Below, one piece after another: positions 52,640 to 63,628 of a DNA stretch of 64,000 nucleotides. This DNA is from JANNPJ01 sp965200525. Its GTDB lineage: Bacteria > Actinomycetota > Actinomycetes > Actinomycetales > Kineosporiaceae. The notes beneath the pieces were generated by a model. The model ran no database searches and had not been told where the DNA came from. It saw only the letters and a program-made list of their open reading frames with translations. The stretch covers positions 1,550,001 through 1,614,000 of the forward strand of contig OZ241368.1 in the NCBI GenBank assembly GCA_965200525.1, read 5' to 3'. Position numbers and translations under genes: made by a program. Within the stretch, counting starts at the first letter, position 1. Each line of letters starts with the position of its first letter.

Positions 52640-55191
52640 CGGCCCACCGACCGGCGACGACGCGGAACGGCCGGGCTGAGCTGGGCCTCCCGGATCGCGA
52701 GGTCGATCATGCCGTGACCGGCCATCGCCGGTTCGGCGTCGGTCTGCGGATCGGGTTCCGGCTGGGCCTCGGCCCGGGGTTCGAAGTCGAACGGCCCGGT
52801 CGGCCGGCGTTCCGGCCGTTCTAGTCGTTCCTGTCGTTCTGATCGTTCCGGTGGTTCCGGTCGTTCCGGACGCGGGCGCAGCTGTGGGCGGGACCGGTCG
52901 CGGCTGGGGAGCTGGGCCGGGGTCAAGGGCCGGGCCTCCGGCAGGGGCGGGGCCGGCGTGAACACCGGGGCCGGGGTGAAGGTCGCCGGCTCGGCGGTCG
53001 GCGGCACCGAGGCCTGCGCGGGCCGGAACGACTGGTCGGGGCGGTACGACTGGTCAGGGCGGTGCGACTGGTCAGGGCGGGACCGCGCCGCAACCGGCTG
53101 CGGGGTCGGCACCGACGGCTCGGGCTGCAACCACTCCGGGCCGGCCGGTGGCGGCACCACCGGCGGCAGCGGGCTCGGGGCCGGCCGGGCCGCGGGGGCG
53201 GGCGGGGCCAGCAGCTGGGGCTGGAGCGACCGGGCCGGCGGGGCGACCAGGACCGGGTGCGGGGTGCGCTGCCCGGCGAGGGCGAACACCGCGGGCTCGG
53301 GTTCCCGGTTGCTGCGGCGGCCGGCTCCGGAAGGTGTCGTGGACGAACTCACGGACGGTGAAGCGGTCGAGGTCACGGTCACTGTGCTCCGGTTCAGAGA
53401 ATCGCGCAGCGGGTCGATCCGGTAGGGCAGCTGCGTCACCCGGCGGCGCGGCCGGCTCATCACGATCAGGATCAGCGCGACGCAGATCCAGATCACGGTC
53501 AGCGGGTGCAGCAGGACACTCAGCAGCGAGTCGCTGGTGACCGTCCGCTTCCAGCCGGAGAGGTCGTTCTCCTTGAGCACCGGGTTGTCGTGGTGACTCA
53601 CCCGGACCAGGTCGATCGCCGAGGTACCGGAGCCGGAGAGCTGGTTGGCGCTGACCACGCTGCCCGAGACCGCACCGACGAAGGTGATCCCGTGCAGGGT
53701 GACTCCCGAGGTCGAGTTCTGCCGGACGGCGCTGATCGAGTTGCGCACGTGGATCCCGGTCGGCGAGTCCCGGACGGCGTTGGCGGTCACGCTGACCTGC
53801 CGGCTCTCGCGCACCTGGATCCCGTTCGCGGCCGCACCGGCGACCCGGTTGCTGTCCACGTCGATGTCGGCGGCGCCGTTGGAGACCACGATGCCGGACC
53901 GGCCACCGTTGACCGTGTTGCCCTGCACCCGGATCGCCGTCCCGCCGATCACGTGGATCCCGATCCGCAGGTTGCCGGAGCTCTGGCTGGCGGTCAGGGT
54001 GTTGTTGCCGAAGGCCCGGATCGACGAGCCGCTGGCCGAGGGGCCGCTGGCCAGCGGGCGGCCGGCCATCACGATCCCGTCCCGGCCGTTCTGCTTGACC
54101 AGCAGCCGGGTCAGCAGGCTGCCCTCGACCTCGCGGGAGATCACCACGCCGTCCCGCCCGGACTGGTCCACCTCGACGTCACTGACCGAGGCCGAGTCGA
54201 CGTTGCGATGCAGCACCAGGCCGTCGACCAGGCTCTTGGTGATCACGGTGTGCTCGATCCGGGGGCCGGAGGAGCCGGTGACGAACAGGCCATAGGCATT
54301 GCCGGTGATCGTGGAGTCGCTGATCTGGCTGGCGAACGACCGGCTCGGATCCTGGGCCGCGGCCGGCAGCTTGCCCGCCGGCAACACCTCGGTCTGCTTG
54401 CTGGTGTGGTCGTTCACCGCCTTCGACGTGACGTCGGGCGCGATGACGGCGCCGACGTCCTGGGTCAGGGTGGAGCTGGAACTGACCACCGACAGCCCGC
54501 CGGTGCGCCCGCTCCAGAAGCCGAGCCGGGAGAACTTGGTGTGCCTGACCACCAGCTGACCCGAGGCTCGCACGTAGGCTCGCCCGTCGCTGACCTTTCG
54601 GTCCTGCTTGCCGTGGGTCTCGTCCCAGCTCTCGAAGGTGATCGGAGCGGTCGCGGTGCCGTTCAGCCGGATCGTGCCGCCCTGGGTGACCAGCGAGACG
54701 AAACCGCCCGGCCCGCTGCTCATCTTGATCACCAGCGGCTGGCGGGGCGCGATGGTCAGCGTGGCCCCCGGCCCGACCAGGATGTGCTCGCGCAGCAGGA
54801 ACGAGCCGTCGGGCTGCGGAATGAGCGTGTCCCGGGCCAGCTTGCGCAATTCGTCGAAGGTGTAGGGCTTGGCCCGCTTGGTCAGCACCAGCGTGTAGTT
54901 GCCGCCCGAGTTCAGCCGGTGCGGACCGATCCGGGCCGACGGATGCTGCGGGTCGGGCTGGACCGCGAGTTCGGCCTGGATCAGCCGCTGGTCCTCACCG
55001 GCAACCAGCATGGCCTGCCGGTCGGCGTCGGCGGTGGCCGACTTCAGCGCAGCCGCACTGGTGGTGGCGAGCGTCGGTTTGTTGTCGTCGGCCCGGGCCG
55101 GGGCACTCAGCGCCACCGGCCCGATTCCGAGGACGGCGATGCCCAGGGCTGTGGCGCCCAGCCCGACTCGCCGGCAGGTGTCAGTACGCAC
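52636..55191 (-). CDS. Membrane-anchored right-handed parallel beta-helix protein with Pro-rich tail
   Basis: 851 aa from a GTG that overlaps the glycosyltransferase stop by 11 bp. Signal peptide (LGATALGIAVLGIGPVALSA), an extracytoplasmic NosD/CASH-type beta-helix (about residues 100-560, repeats such as GNNTLTASQSSGNLRIGIHV and GNTVNGGRSGIVVSNGAAD), one span (HPLTVIWICVALILIVMS), then a ~250-residue disordered tail with RPDQS repeats, Pro/Glu/Arg-rich. CASH-fold proteins include mannuronan epimerases and alginate-type modifiers; I see no DPHD. The tail may contact the synthase. Co-operonic with the GT and the second beta-helix gene. Confidence 0.82.
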   Translation of the reverse strand: MRTDTCRRVGLGATALGIAVLGIGPVALSAPARADDNKPTLATTSAAALKSATADADRQAMLVAGEDQRLIQAELAVQPDPQHPSARIGPHRLNSGGNYTLVLTKRAKPYTFDELRKLARDTLIPQPDGSFLLREHILVGPGATLTIAPRQPLVIKMSSGPGGFVSLVTQGGTIRLNGTATAPITFESWDETHGKQDRKVSDGRAYVRASGQLVVRHTKFSRLGFWSGRTGGLSVVSSSSTLTQDVGAVIAPDVTSKAVNDHTSKQTEVLPAGKLPAAAQDPSRSFASQISDSTITGNAYGLFVTGSSGPRIEHTVITKSLVDGLVLHRNVDSASVSDVEVDQSGRDGVVISREVEGSLLTRLLVKQNGRDGIVMAGRPLASGPSASGSSIRAFGNNTLTASQSSGNLRIGIHVIGGTAIRVQGNTVNGGRSGIVVSNGAADIDVDSNRVAGAAANGIQVRESRQVSVTANAVRDSPTGIHVRNSISAVRQNSTSGVTLHGITFVGAVSGSVVSANQLSGSGTSAIDLVRVSHHDNPVLKENDLSGWKRTVTSDSLLSVLLHPLTVIWICVALILIVMSRPRRRVTQLPYRIDPLRDSLNRSTVTVTSTASPSVSSSTTPSGAGRRSNREPEPAVFALAGQRTPHPVLVAPPARSLQPQLLAPPAPAARPAPSPLPPVVPPPAGPEWLQPEPSVPTPQPVAARSRPDQSHRPDQSYRPDQSFRPAQASVPPTAEPATFTPAPVFTPAPPLPEARPLTPAQLPSRDRSRPQLRPRPERPEPPERSERQERLERPERRPTGPFDFEPRAEAQPEPDPQTDAEPAMAGHGMIDLAIREAQLSPAVPRRRRSVGR

Positions 55192-56488
55192 CGAACATCT
55201 CCTCCGCACCGAGCGAGGCCGCGGACTGGCCCTCGCCACCGGTCAGGTCCTCGTGCCGGGTCAGCCAGCCCTGCTTGTTCATGGTGGCGAAGGCGTAGAG
55301 CTTGATCGGCAGCGAGATCATGATCACGACCACCGTGACCAGCGGCAGCAGGACGATGTCGCCCGGGTGCCGCCACAGGTGCGAGATGCTGCGCACCAGC
55401 CGGCCGGCCATCAGCCAGATCGCGGCGAAGGCGAGCCCGCGCCAGCTGGCGTCGGTGCGGGAGATCGCCAGGTAGGCCAGGGCCATGCCCATCGTCACCG
55501 GGGTGAGCAGGATCTGCAGCACGGTCACCTTGGAGACGAACGGGACCTGCCGCAGCCAGCCCTGCCAGAACGCGGTCAGGTAGCAGCGGTAGGAGTTGCG
55601 GCTCCAGCGCACCCGCTGCTTGACGAACGCCCCGAACGTGGCCGGGAACATCGACATCGCCAGCGCACTGGACTGGAACACCGTCTTGTAGCCGGAGGCG
55701 ATCACCAGCCAGGTGAGCCGGCCGTCGTCACCGGCCACGCAGCGCTTGCCCAGGAAGAACTCGTGCTCCAGGTGCTCCAGCACCGGCATCACGGCGTCCC
55801 GGCGGTAGGCCGCGGTGCGGCCCGACACGCAGATCACCCCGCCGGCCCGGCCCATGGCCGGCACGTAGTCGTAGTAGCGCAGGTCGATGATCCAGTCGGC
55901 CAGCACCCGCCACAGGCTGGACCACCGCTTGTAGACCTTCTGCTGGGTGGCCACGGCACCGACCTGCGGATCCTCGAACGGCATCTGGACCGCCGCCAGC
56001 AGCCCCGGCTCCCAGGCGGTGTCCGAGTCGGTCAGCACCAGCACCTCGCCCCGGGCGGCCCGGATGCCCACCCCGAGGGCCGACCGCTTGCCGGCGTGCT
56101 GGAACGGGATCACCCGCAGCCGGGGATCCTGCACCTGGTTGAGCATGGCGATGCAGTCCACGTCGGCCAGGTCCGGCACGATGATCAGCTCGGACGGGTT
56201 CTGCGAGAGCCAGCTGGCCAGGCAGCGGCGCAGGATCGCGACGTCCTCCCGAAACGAGGGCACGACCACCGACGTCGTCGCCGTGAACCGGTTCACCACC
56301 GGCCGGTAGGCCCGGGACAGGACCCAGCGGTAGATCCACAGGCCCCAGACGATGATCCCGGCGACGCCGAGCGGCATCCAGGACCGCCAGCCGTCGAGCC
56401 CACCCCAGGAGAAGACCTTGTTCACCACGTCCAGTGGTGCCGCACTCGCCCGGACGATGCCGGGCGACGCCGCGAGTACAGGCAACAA
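55181..56488 (-). CDS. Processive GT2 polysaccharide synthase (hyaluronan-synthase-like)
   Basis: About 435 aa. GT2 core: VVVPSFREDVAIL, VLTDSDTAWEPGLL (DxD), CVAGDDGRLTWL (second Asp pair) and QRVRWSRNSYRCYL, the QxxRW motif of processive synthases, with about two spans before the core and four after. Closest by motif to hyaluronan/NodC-type synthases; product unknown. TTG 56488 is chosen for GGGAGAG just upstream; TTG 56485 or an earlier start (to 56632) is possible. First gene of the beta-helix operon; an inverted repeat lies upstream. Confidence 0.85.
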   Translation of the reverse strand: MLPVLAASPGIVRASAAPLDVVNKVFSWGGLDGWRSWMPLGVAGIIVWGLWIYRWVLSRAYRPVVNRFTATTSVVVPSFREDVAILRRCLASWLSQNPSELIIVPDLADVDCIAMLNQVQDPRLRVIPFQHAGKRSALGVGIRAARGEVLVLTDSDTAWEPGLLAAVQMPFEDPQVGAVATQQKVYKRWSSLWRVLADWIIDLRYYDYVPAMGRAGGVICVSGRTAAYRRDAVMPVLEHLEHEFFLGKRCVAGDDGRLTWLVIASGYKTVFQSSALAMSMFPATFGAFVKQRVRWSRNSYRCYLTAFWQGWLRQVPFVSKVTVLQILLTPVTMGMALAYLAISRTDASWRGLAFAAIWLMAGRLVRSISHLWRHPGDIVLLPLVTVVVIMISLPIKLYAFATMNKQGWLTRHEDLTGGEGQSAASLGAEEMFGAY

Positions 56489-56511
56489 GATCTCTCCCAA
56501 GTGGCAAACGG

Positions 56512-56552
56512 TGAGCAGTGATGAACCGACCGTAATAGTCGATCGCTGCTCA
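56512..56552. promoter_or_regulatory. Inverted repeat upstream of the GT2/beta-helix operon
   Basis: TGAGCAGTGAT (56512-56522) and ATCGCTGCTCA (56542-56552) are inverted copies with one mismatch, 19 bp apart, in the gap upstream of the GT2 start. A candidate operator for the exopolysaccharide-like operon; regulator unknown. Confidence 0.5.
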
Positions 56553-56699
56553 GCGTAATTGCCCGACTCCGGGCTGTACCGCACTTGGACAAACGCGGCC
56601 GTTCGGCCGATGAGTGCATCGACTGGTGGCACCAGCCGTGAAAAATGCGCCGGAACGAGGCCCCAGGCATGTCCTGCTTCGGGACGGGTCAGGCCGAAG

Positions 56700-57185
56700 T
56701 CATTGCGCGGAGTCGTGTTCGGGGTCTTTGGGGCCTTCGAGCTCGTCGTCGCCGGGCGGAATCCGGCACCAGCGTTGCACCACGAACCCCGCCACGCTCA
56801 CGCCTACCGCCAGAGCCCCCGCGACCAGGCCGATGACGAACCGATGACGCCGGTCGCCGACCAGGTCCGGCAGCAGGAGCACGGCCTGGGCGACGTACCA
56901 GCCGGCGATCACGGCCCCGCCGTAGGCGGCCGTCTTGGCCAGTACCGCCGTCCGGGCGGCGACAATCGGGTCGAGCATCCGCTCCCGCCGGCCCCGGACC
57001 CACCGGCGAACGGGTAGCCCGGCCCCGATCACCAGGAGCAGGATCAGCGCCGTCCCGGCCACGGCAGCCCAGGACAGCGGCGGCGAGTCGGCCCCGGACC
57101 TGGTCAGCAGATCCAGCCCGACCCAGCTGACGGCGGCCGAGACCAGCCCGAGCAGCACCGCGGTGACGATCCGGGCCGGGGTCAT
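56700..57185 (-). CDS. DUF3180 membrane protein
   Basis: 161 aa, four spans: IVTAVLLGLVSAAVSWVGL, AVAGTALILLLVIGAGL, GAVIAGWYVAQAVLLLP, FVIGLVAGALAVGVSVAGFVV. DUF3180 genes follow folK in actinobacteria; its ATG overlaps the folB-folK stop (ATGA). Function unknown. Confidence 0.87.
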   Translation of the reverse strand: MTPARIVTAVLLGLVSAAVSWVGLDLLTRSGADSPPLSWAAVAGTALILLLVIGAGLPVRRWVRGRRERMLDPIVAARTAVLAKTAAYGGAVIAGWYVAQAVLLLPDLVGDRRHRFVIGLVAGALAVGVSVAGFVVQRWCRIPPGDDELEGPKDPEHDSAQ

Positions 57186-58123
57186 ACGCTCAGCCGCAGG
57201 TCGGAGCGGTTGCGCAGGCCGTCCCGATCGGCCGCCGCGGCCAGCAGGGGGGCCACCGGGCGGCGTCCGCCCAGCGAGGGCAACCAGGCCTGCGGATCGA
57301 CGGCGAGCCAGGGCGCCAGCACGAAGGCGCGGTCCTGGGCCCGCGGGTGCGGCAGCTCCAGGGCCGGGTCGTCACTGAGCCGGTCGCCGTACCGGATGAC
57401 GTCGATGTCCAGCGTGCGCGGGCCCCAGCGGATGGTCCGCTCCCGACCGTGACCGGCCTCGATCTGCTGGCAGGCGGCCAGCAGGGCGTCCGGGGCCAGG
57501 GTGGTGCGGGCCAGGACCACCGCGTTCAGGTAGTCGGGCTGATCCGGGCCGCCGACCGGATCGGTCTCGACCACCGGCGAGACGGCGTCCACCCGCAGAC
57601 CCTCGATCTCGTTCAGCTCGTTCACCGCGGCCTGCAGGATCTGGTGCCGGCTGCCCAGGTTGGTGCCCAGCGCCAGCACCACGGTGGCCGGTTCGACCGG
57701 CGGCAGATCCAGAGCCGCGGCCCGTTCCCGGCGGATCGCGACCACGACGTCGGCGAACCGCTCCACGATCGGGGCCTGCGGTTTGTGGACGGCGACGTCC
57801 ACGGCGACCACGCGGGGCGCGGCCAGGGCCCGGTCGGCCAGCCGGGCGGCGAGGGTCTCGATCAGGTCGACCGGCTCGCCCCGGACGACCTCGGCCAGGT
57901 CGATCGCCAGGGTGCCGTAGTCGACCGTGGCGGCCAGGTCGTCGGTGGCCGCAGCCGGCCCGGTGTCCAGGTGCAGCACGACGTCGACGCTGAAGTCCTG
58001 GCCGTCCCGGCGCTCGTGCTCGAGCACGCCGTGGTGGCCGCGGGCGGTCAGGCCGAGCAACCGGATCTGATCCAGCGGCCGGCCGGCCGGTCCGCGGACG
58101 GGGCCCAGGTCCAGGATGGTCAT
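57182..58123 (-). CDS. folK: Fused dihydroneopterin aldolase (FolB) - HPPK (FolK)
   Basis: 313 aa in one frame. Residues ~18-140 are FolB (LLGLTARGHHGVLEHERRDGQ, VDYGTLAIDLAEVVRGEPVD), residues ~150-300 are 6-hydroxymethyl-dihydropterin pyrophosphokinase (VVLALGTNLGSRHQILQAAV, RWGPRTLDIDVIRYGD, PHPRAQDRAFVLAPW). Adjacent separate genes in Mycobacterium; here no stop lies between. Overlaps folP upstream and DUF3180 downstream by 4 bp. Confidence 0.92.
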   Translation of the reverse strand: MTILDLGPVRGPAGRPLDQIRLLGLTARGHHGVLEHERRDGQDFSVDVVLHLDTGPAAATDDLAATVDYGTLAIDLAEVVRGEPVDLIETLAARLADRALAAPRVVAVDVAVHKPQAPIVERFADVVVAIRRERAAALDLPPVEPATVVLALGTNLGSRHQILQAAVNELNEIEGLRVDAVSPVVETDPVGGPDQPDYLNAVVLARTTLAPDALLAACQQIEAGHGRERTIRWGPRTLDIDVIRYGDRLSDDPALELPHPRAQDRAFVLAPWLAVDPQAWLPSLGGRRPVAPLLAAAADRDGLRNRSDLRLSV

Positions 58124-59052
58124 GACGGCATTCTGGCCGATGCCGGGCCGGCGGCGAGACCGACACCGGCCGGCGGCGGCGGGTGCGCACCGGCCGCGGC
58201 GACCTGGGCCGCCACCCGGACCGCGTCGGCCGAAGGCCGGACCGCGTGCACCCGGACGCACCAGACGCCGGCCGCGGCGGCCAGGGTCGACACGGCCGCG
58301 GTGGCCGCGTCCCGGCCCTCGACCGGAGCCGGCGCGCCGTCCAGCCCGGCCAGCAGCCGGCCCAGGAACCGCTTGCGGGACGCGCCGACCAAAACCGGGG
58401 CGCCGATCGCGACCAGGCGGTCGAGCCCGGCCAGCAGGGCCCAGTTGTGCTCGGCGTTCTTGGAGAAGCCCAGCCCCGGGTCGAGCACCACCCGGGCCGG
58501 GTCGACGCCCGCCGCCACCAGCATGTCCAGCCCGAGCCGGAGTTCGGCCGCGACCTCGGTCACGACGTCCTGGTACTCGGGGTGGTCGTCGTGCACCGGC
58601 CGACTCTGCCGGTCGAGGGTGCCCCGCCAGTGCATGGCCACGAACGGCACCCGAGCCTCGGCCAGCAGGGCCGGCATCCGGGGATCCCATCGACCGCCGC
58701 TGACGTCGTTGACCAGGGCCGCGCCGGCCTCCAGGGCGGCCTCGGCGACCACGGAGTGCATGGTGTCGATGCTGACCGGAACGCCCGCGGCGACCAGGCC
58801 GGCCACCACCGGCACGACCCGGCGTAGTTCCTCGGCCTCGGGCACGGGCTGGGCCCCGGGCCGGGTCGACTCGCCCCCGACGTCGATCAGGTCGGCGCCC
58901 TCGGCGGTCAGGGCCAGCCCGTGGGTGACCGCGGCCTCCGGGTCGAGCCAGCGACCGCCGTCACTGAACGAGTCCGGAGTCACGTTGAGCACGCCCATCA
59001 CCAGACAGCGACCGGTAGCGAACCCCGGGGGGAGTCCGTCGGGCCCGCTCAT
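58120..59052 (-). CDS. folP: Dihydropteroate synthase
   Basis: 310 aa. MGVLNVTPDSFSDGGRW at the start, DVGGESTRPGAQPVPE, FVAMHWRGTLD and VVLDPGLGFSKNAEHNWALL; complete TIM barrel. It condenses hydroxymethyl-dihydropterin pyrophosphate with p-aminobenzoate and is the sulfonamide target. ATG at 59052. Lies 25 bp after folE. Confidence 0.96.
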   Translation of the reverse strand: MSGPDGLPPGFATGRCLVMGVLNVTPDSFSDGGRWLDPEAAVTHGLALTAEGADLIDVGGESTRPGAQPVPEAEELRRVVPVVAGLVAAGVPVSIDTMHSVVAEAALEAGAALVNDVSGGRWDPRMPALLAEARVPFVAMHWRGTLDRQSRPVHDDHPEYQDVVTEVAAELRLGLDMLVAAGVDPARVVLDPGLGFSKNAEHNWALLAGLDRLVAIGAPVLVGASRKRFLGRLLAGLDGAPAPVEGRDAATAAVSTLAAAAGVWCVRVHAVRPSADAVRVAAQVAAAGAHPPPPAGVGLAAGPASARMPS

Positions 59053-59077
59053 CGCGTCGTCATCGCACTGCGCCGGA

Positions 59078-59683
59078 TCAGGACCGGTGCTGAGCGACGA
59101 TCAGGCTCATGGCCTCGGACCGGGTCGCCGCATCGCGCAGCTGGCCCCGCACGGCTGAGGTGACCGTCCGGGCGCCGGGCTTGCGCACCCCGCGCATCGA
59201 CATGCACAGGTGCTCGCACTCCAGCACCACGATCACCCCGCGGGGAGCGAGAAACTCCACCATCGCATCGGCGATCTGGGTGGTGAGCCGTTCCTGTACC
59301 TGAGGGCGCCGCGCGTAGACGTCGACCAGCCGGGCCAGCTTGCTCAACCCGGTGATCCGGCCGTCCGTGCTCGGGATGTACCCGACGTGCGCCACCCCGT
59401 GGAACGGCACCAGGTGGTGCTCGCAGCAGGAGTACAGCTCGATGTCCTTGACCAGCACCATCTCCTCGTGACCGAGGTCGAAGGTGGTGGACAGGACGGT
59501 CTCCGGATCTTGCCGCAGGCCGGCGAACATCTCGACGTAGGCCCGGGCGACCCGGGACGGCGTCTTCTTGAGGCCGTCCCGGTCGGGGTTCTCACCGATC
59601 GCGAGCAGGATCTCCCGGATCGCCTTCTCCACCCGGTCGGTGTCGACCGGGGGAACGGCGTCGTAGTCGAGATCGCCGCTCAC
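59078..59683 (-). CDS. folE: GTP cyclohydrolase I
   Basis: 201 aa. YSCCEHHLVPFHGVAHVGYI holds the zinc ligands Cys/His; STDGRITGLSKLARLVD and CEHLCMSMRGVRKPGA are type-I signatures. Makes dihydroneopterin triphosphate for folate synthesis. GTG start 59683, 29 bp after ftsH. Together with folP and folBK it gives a compact folate operon. Confidence 0.97.
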   Translation of the reverse strand: MSGDLDYDAVPPVDTDRVEKAIREILLAIGENPDRDGLKKTPSRVARAYVEMFAGLRQDPETVLSTTFDLGHEEMVLVKDIELYSCCEHHLVPFHGVAHVGYIPSTDGRITGLSKLARLVDVYARRPQVQERLTTQIADAMVEFLAPRGVIVVLECEHLCMSMRGVRKPGARTVTSAVRGQLRDAATRSEAMSLIVAQHRS

Positions 59684-59712
59684 CCGGTCGATCGAACCCG
59701 GCTCCGTGGTGG

Positions 59713-61707
<1,995 letters not shown>

Positions 61708-61878
61708 GCCTGGTGTTTACCTGGAGCCACTGCGGCCCCGACCCTCCTGCTCGTGCTCAATGGGACGACGGTACACCGATGCCCCCGGATCACCTCGAGG
61801 GTGACCTTCGCGACATCATCCTTGCCCGCTTTTCTTACACTCACTGGTGGAACGGTGGACCGGAGCTCCGTGTTCCGG

Positions 61879-61897
61879 CGCCGGCCTGTGGCCGGCG
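61879..61897 (-). terminator. Hairpin after hpt
   Basis: CGCCGGCC / GGCCGGCG, perfect 8-bp stem with 3-nt loop, directly after the hpt stop on the minus strand. Candidate terminator ahead of the ftsH promoter. Confidence 0.5.
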
Positions 61898-62455
61898 TTA
61901 CGGCGTGCTGTAGACGTGCTCGGCCAGGGTGCCGACCACGCGCAGGTTACGGAACCGCTCGGCGTAATCGAGGCCGTAGCCGACCACGAACTCGTTGGGT
62001 ATGTCGAACCCGACGTAGCGGACCTTGAGGTCCACCTTCATGGCTTCCGGTTTGCGCAGCAGGGTGCAGACCTCGACCGAGGCCGGCCCGCGCGATCCCA
62101 GGTTGGCCACCAGCCACGACAGAGTGAGGCCGGAATCGACGATGTCCTCGACGATCAGGACGTGCCGGCCGCTGATGTCGCGGTCGAGGTCCTTCAGGAT
62201 CCGGACGACGCCGGAGGACTTGGTGCCCGAGCCGTAGGACGAGACGGCCATCCAGTCGGTCTCGACCGTGTGGCTGATCGAGCGGGTGAGGTCGGCCATC
62301 ACCATCACGGCGCCTTTCAGCACCCCGACGAAGACGACGTCGAGACCGGCGTAGTCGACCTCGATCTCGGCCGCCAGCTCGGACAGGCGGGTGAGGATCT
62401 GTTCCTCGGTGAGCAGGACCCTTTCCAGGTCTGCCCCCATGTCGGACGGTTCCAC
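61898..62455 (-). CDS. hpt: Hypoxanthine-guanine phosphoribosyltransferase
   Basis: 185 aa. VFVGVLKGAVMVMADLTRS, PRPP motif VLIVEDIVDSGLTLSWL, KPEAMKVDLKVRYVGFDIPNEF. Purine salvage. GTG 62455 with AGGAG four bases upstream; ATG 62440 also possible. Lies next to tilS in the common actinobacterial order tilS-hpt-ftsH. Confidence 0.95.
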   Translation of the reverse strand: MEPSDMGADLERVLLTEEQILTRLSELAAEIEVDYAGLDVVFVGVLKGAVMVMADLTRSISHTVETDWMAVSSYGSGTKSSGVVRILKDLDRDISGRHVLIVEDIVDSGLTLSWLVANLGSRGPASVEVCTLLRKPEAMKVDLKVRYVGFDIPNEFVVGYGLDYAERFRNLRVVGTLAEHVYSTP

Positions 62456-62536
62456 GGGGCTCCTGGGTGGCTCGACTGATCGGCGTGCGTGCTCGGGCGA
62501 GTCATTGCTGGTGCCGGACTCCTGGCCCGGAGCGGA

Positions 62537-63586
62537 TCAGGCTCCGGTGACCGGGCCAAGTTTCCCATACCCGGACGACCGCTCGAACCGTACCCGCCGA
62601 ACCGGGCCCTGTCCCGGCGGCTCGACGACGAGCCGGGCCAGCACCGAACCGGGCAGGTCGACGCCGGCGCCGGGCTCGGCCGCCAGCAGCCGGTCGAGAG
62701 CGAGGGCGTGCGACCGGCCCAGCGCACCCGCCGGGCAACCGGCCGACCGCGCCGCGGCCAGCAGCGCCCGGCGCCGTAGCGCGGCCGGGGCCGCGGCCAG
62801 GATCGCGGCGTCCAGCCCCAGATCCGGGCCGGTCAGGTCCGGGCCGGTCGGCCCGTCGGGGCCGGCGGCCGCTTCGAGCAGGGCGGCGGCCAGCCCGTCG
62901 AGCGCATCGGCGTCCTCCCGGAGCAGGTCGGCGCTGCGGGCCAGGGCCTCGACCACGCCCGGCCCGAGGCCGGTCTCGAGCTCGGTCGCCAGCCGGCGGA
63001 CCCGGACCCGGGCGTAGGCCGGATCGTCGTTGGCCGGGTCGAGCCAGGGCCGCAGGCCCAGCTCGGCGCAGGCGGTGAGGGTCTGCGAACGGCGCAGACC
63101 CAGCAGCGGACGGCGGTAGACGCCGCGGGCGGCGGCCATGCCGGCCAGGCTGCGGGCCCCGGAGCCGCGGCCCAGGCCGAGCAGGACGGTCTCGGCCTGG
63201 TCGTCGAGGGTGTGCCCGAGCAGCACCGCCGCCGCCCGGTGCCGTTCGGCCGCGGCGTCCAGGGCCTGGTAGCGGGCAGTCCGGGCGGCCCCCTCGGGCC
63301 CGCCGGGGCCGGAGCAGTCCACCGCCAGCAACTCGACCGGTTCCAGGCCCAGCTCGGCGCAGGCCGCGGCAGCCCGGCCGGAGGCGGCCGAGCCGGCGTC
63401 CGACCAGCCGTGGTCGATCACCACCGCACCGGCCCGCCAGCCGTAGCGGCCGGCCAGGGCCGCGGTCGCGGCGGCCAGGGCCAGCGAGTCGGGGCCACCG
63501 CTGCAGGCGACCAGGACGACGTCACCGGGGTTCAGGTCGCCCAGCCCGTCCCGGACGGCGACGTGCAACGCCGTCACCGCCTTCAC
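62537..63586 (-). CDS. tilS: tRNA(Ile)-lysidine synthase
   Basis: 349 aa. PP-loop ATPase motif VLVACSGGPDSLALAAAT, VVIDHGWSD, GHTLDDQAETVLLGLGRGSG and YRRPLLGLRRS. Converts C34 of tRNA-Ile(CAU) to lysidine. GTG 63586 start. An Ala/Asp/Gly-rich loop (AAGPDGPTGPDLTGPDLG) interrupts the C-terminal part. Confidence 0.93.
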   Translation of the reverse strand: MKAVTALHVAVRDGLGDLNPGDVVLVACSGGPDSLALAAATAALAGRYGWRAGAVVIDHGWSDAGSAASGRAAAACAELGLEPVELLAVDCSGPGGPEGAARTARYQALDAAAERHRAAAVLLGHTLDDQAETVLLGLGRGSGARSLAGMAAARGVYRRPLLGLRRSQTLTACAELGLRPWLDPANDDPAYARVRVRRLATELETGLGPGVVEALARSADLLREDADALDGLAAALLEAAAGPDGPTGPDLTGPDLGLDAAILAAAPAALRRRALLAAARSAGCPAGALGRSHALALDRLLAAEPGAGVDLPGSVLARLVVEPPGQGPVRRVRFERSSGYGKLGPVTGA

Positions 63587-63628
63587 CGGGCCGTCACCGA
63601 TCCAGGGCGACGACGACAGGCGGCGGGC

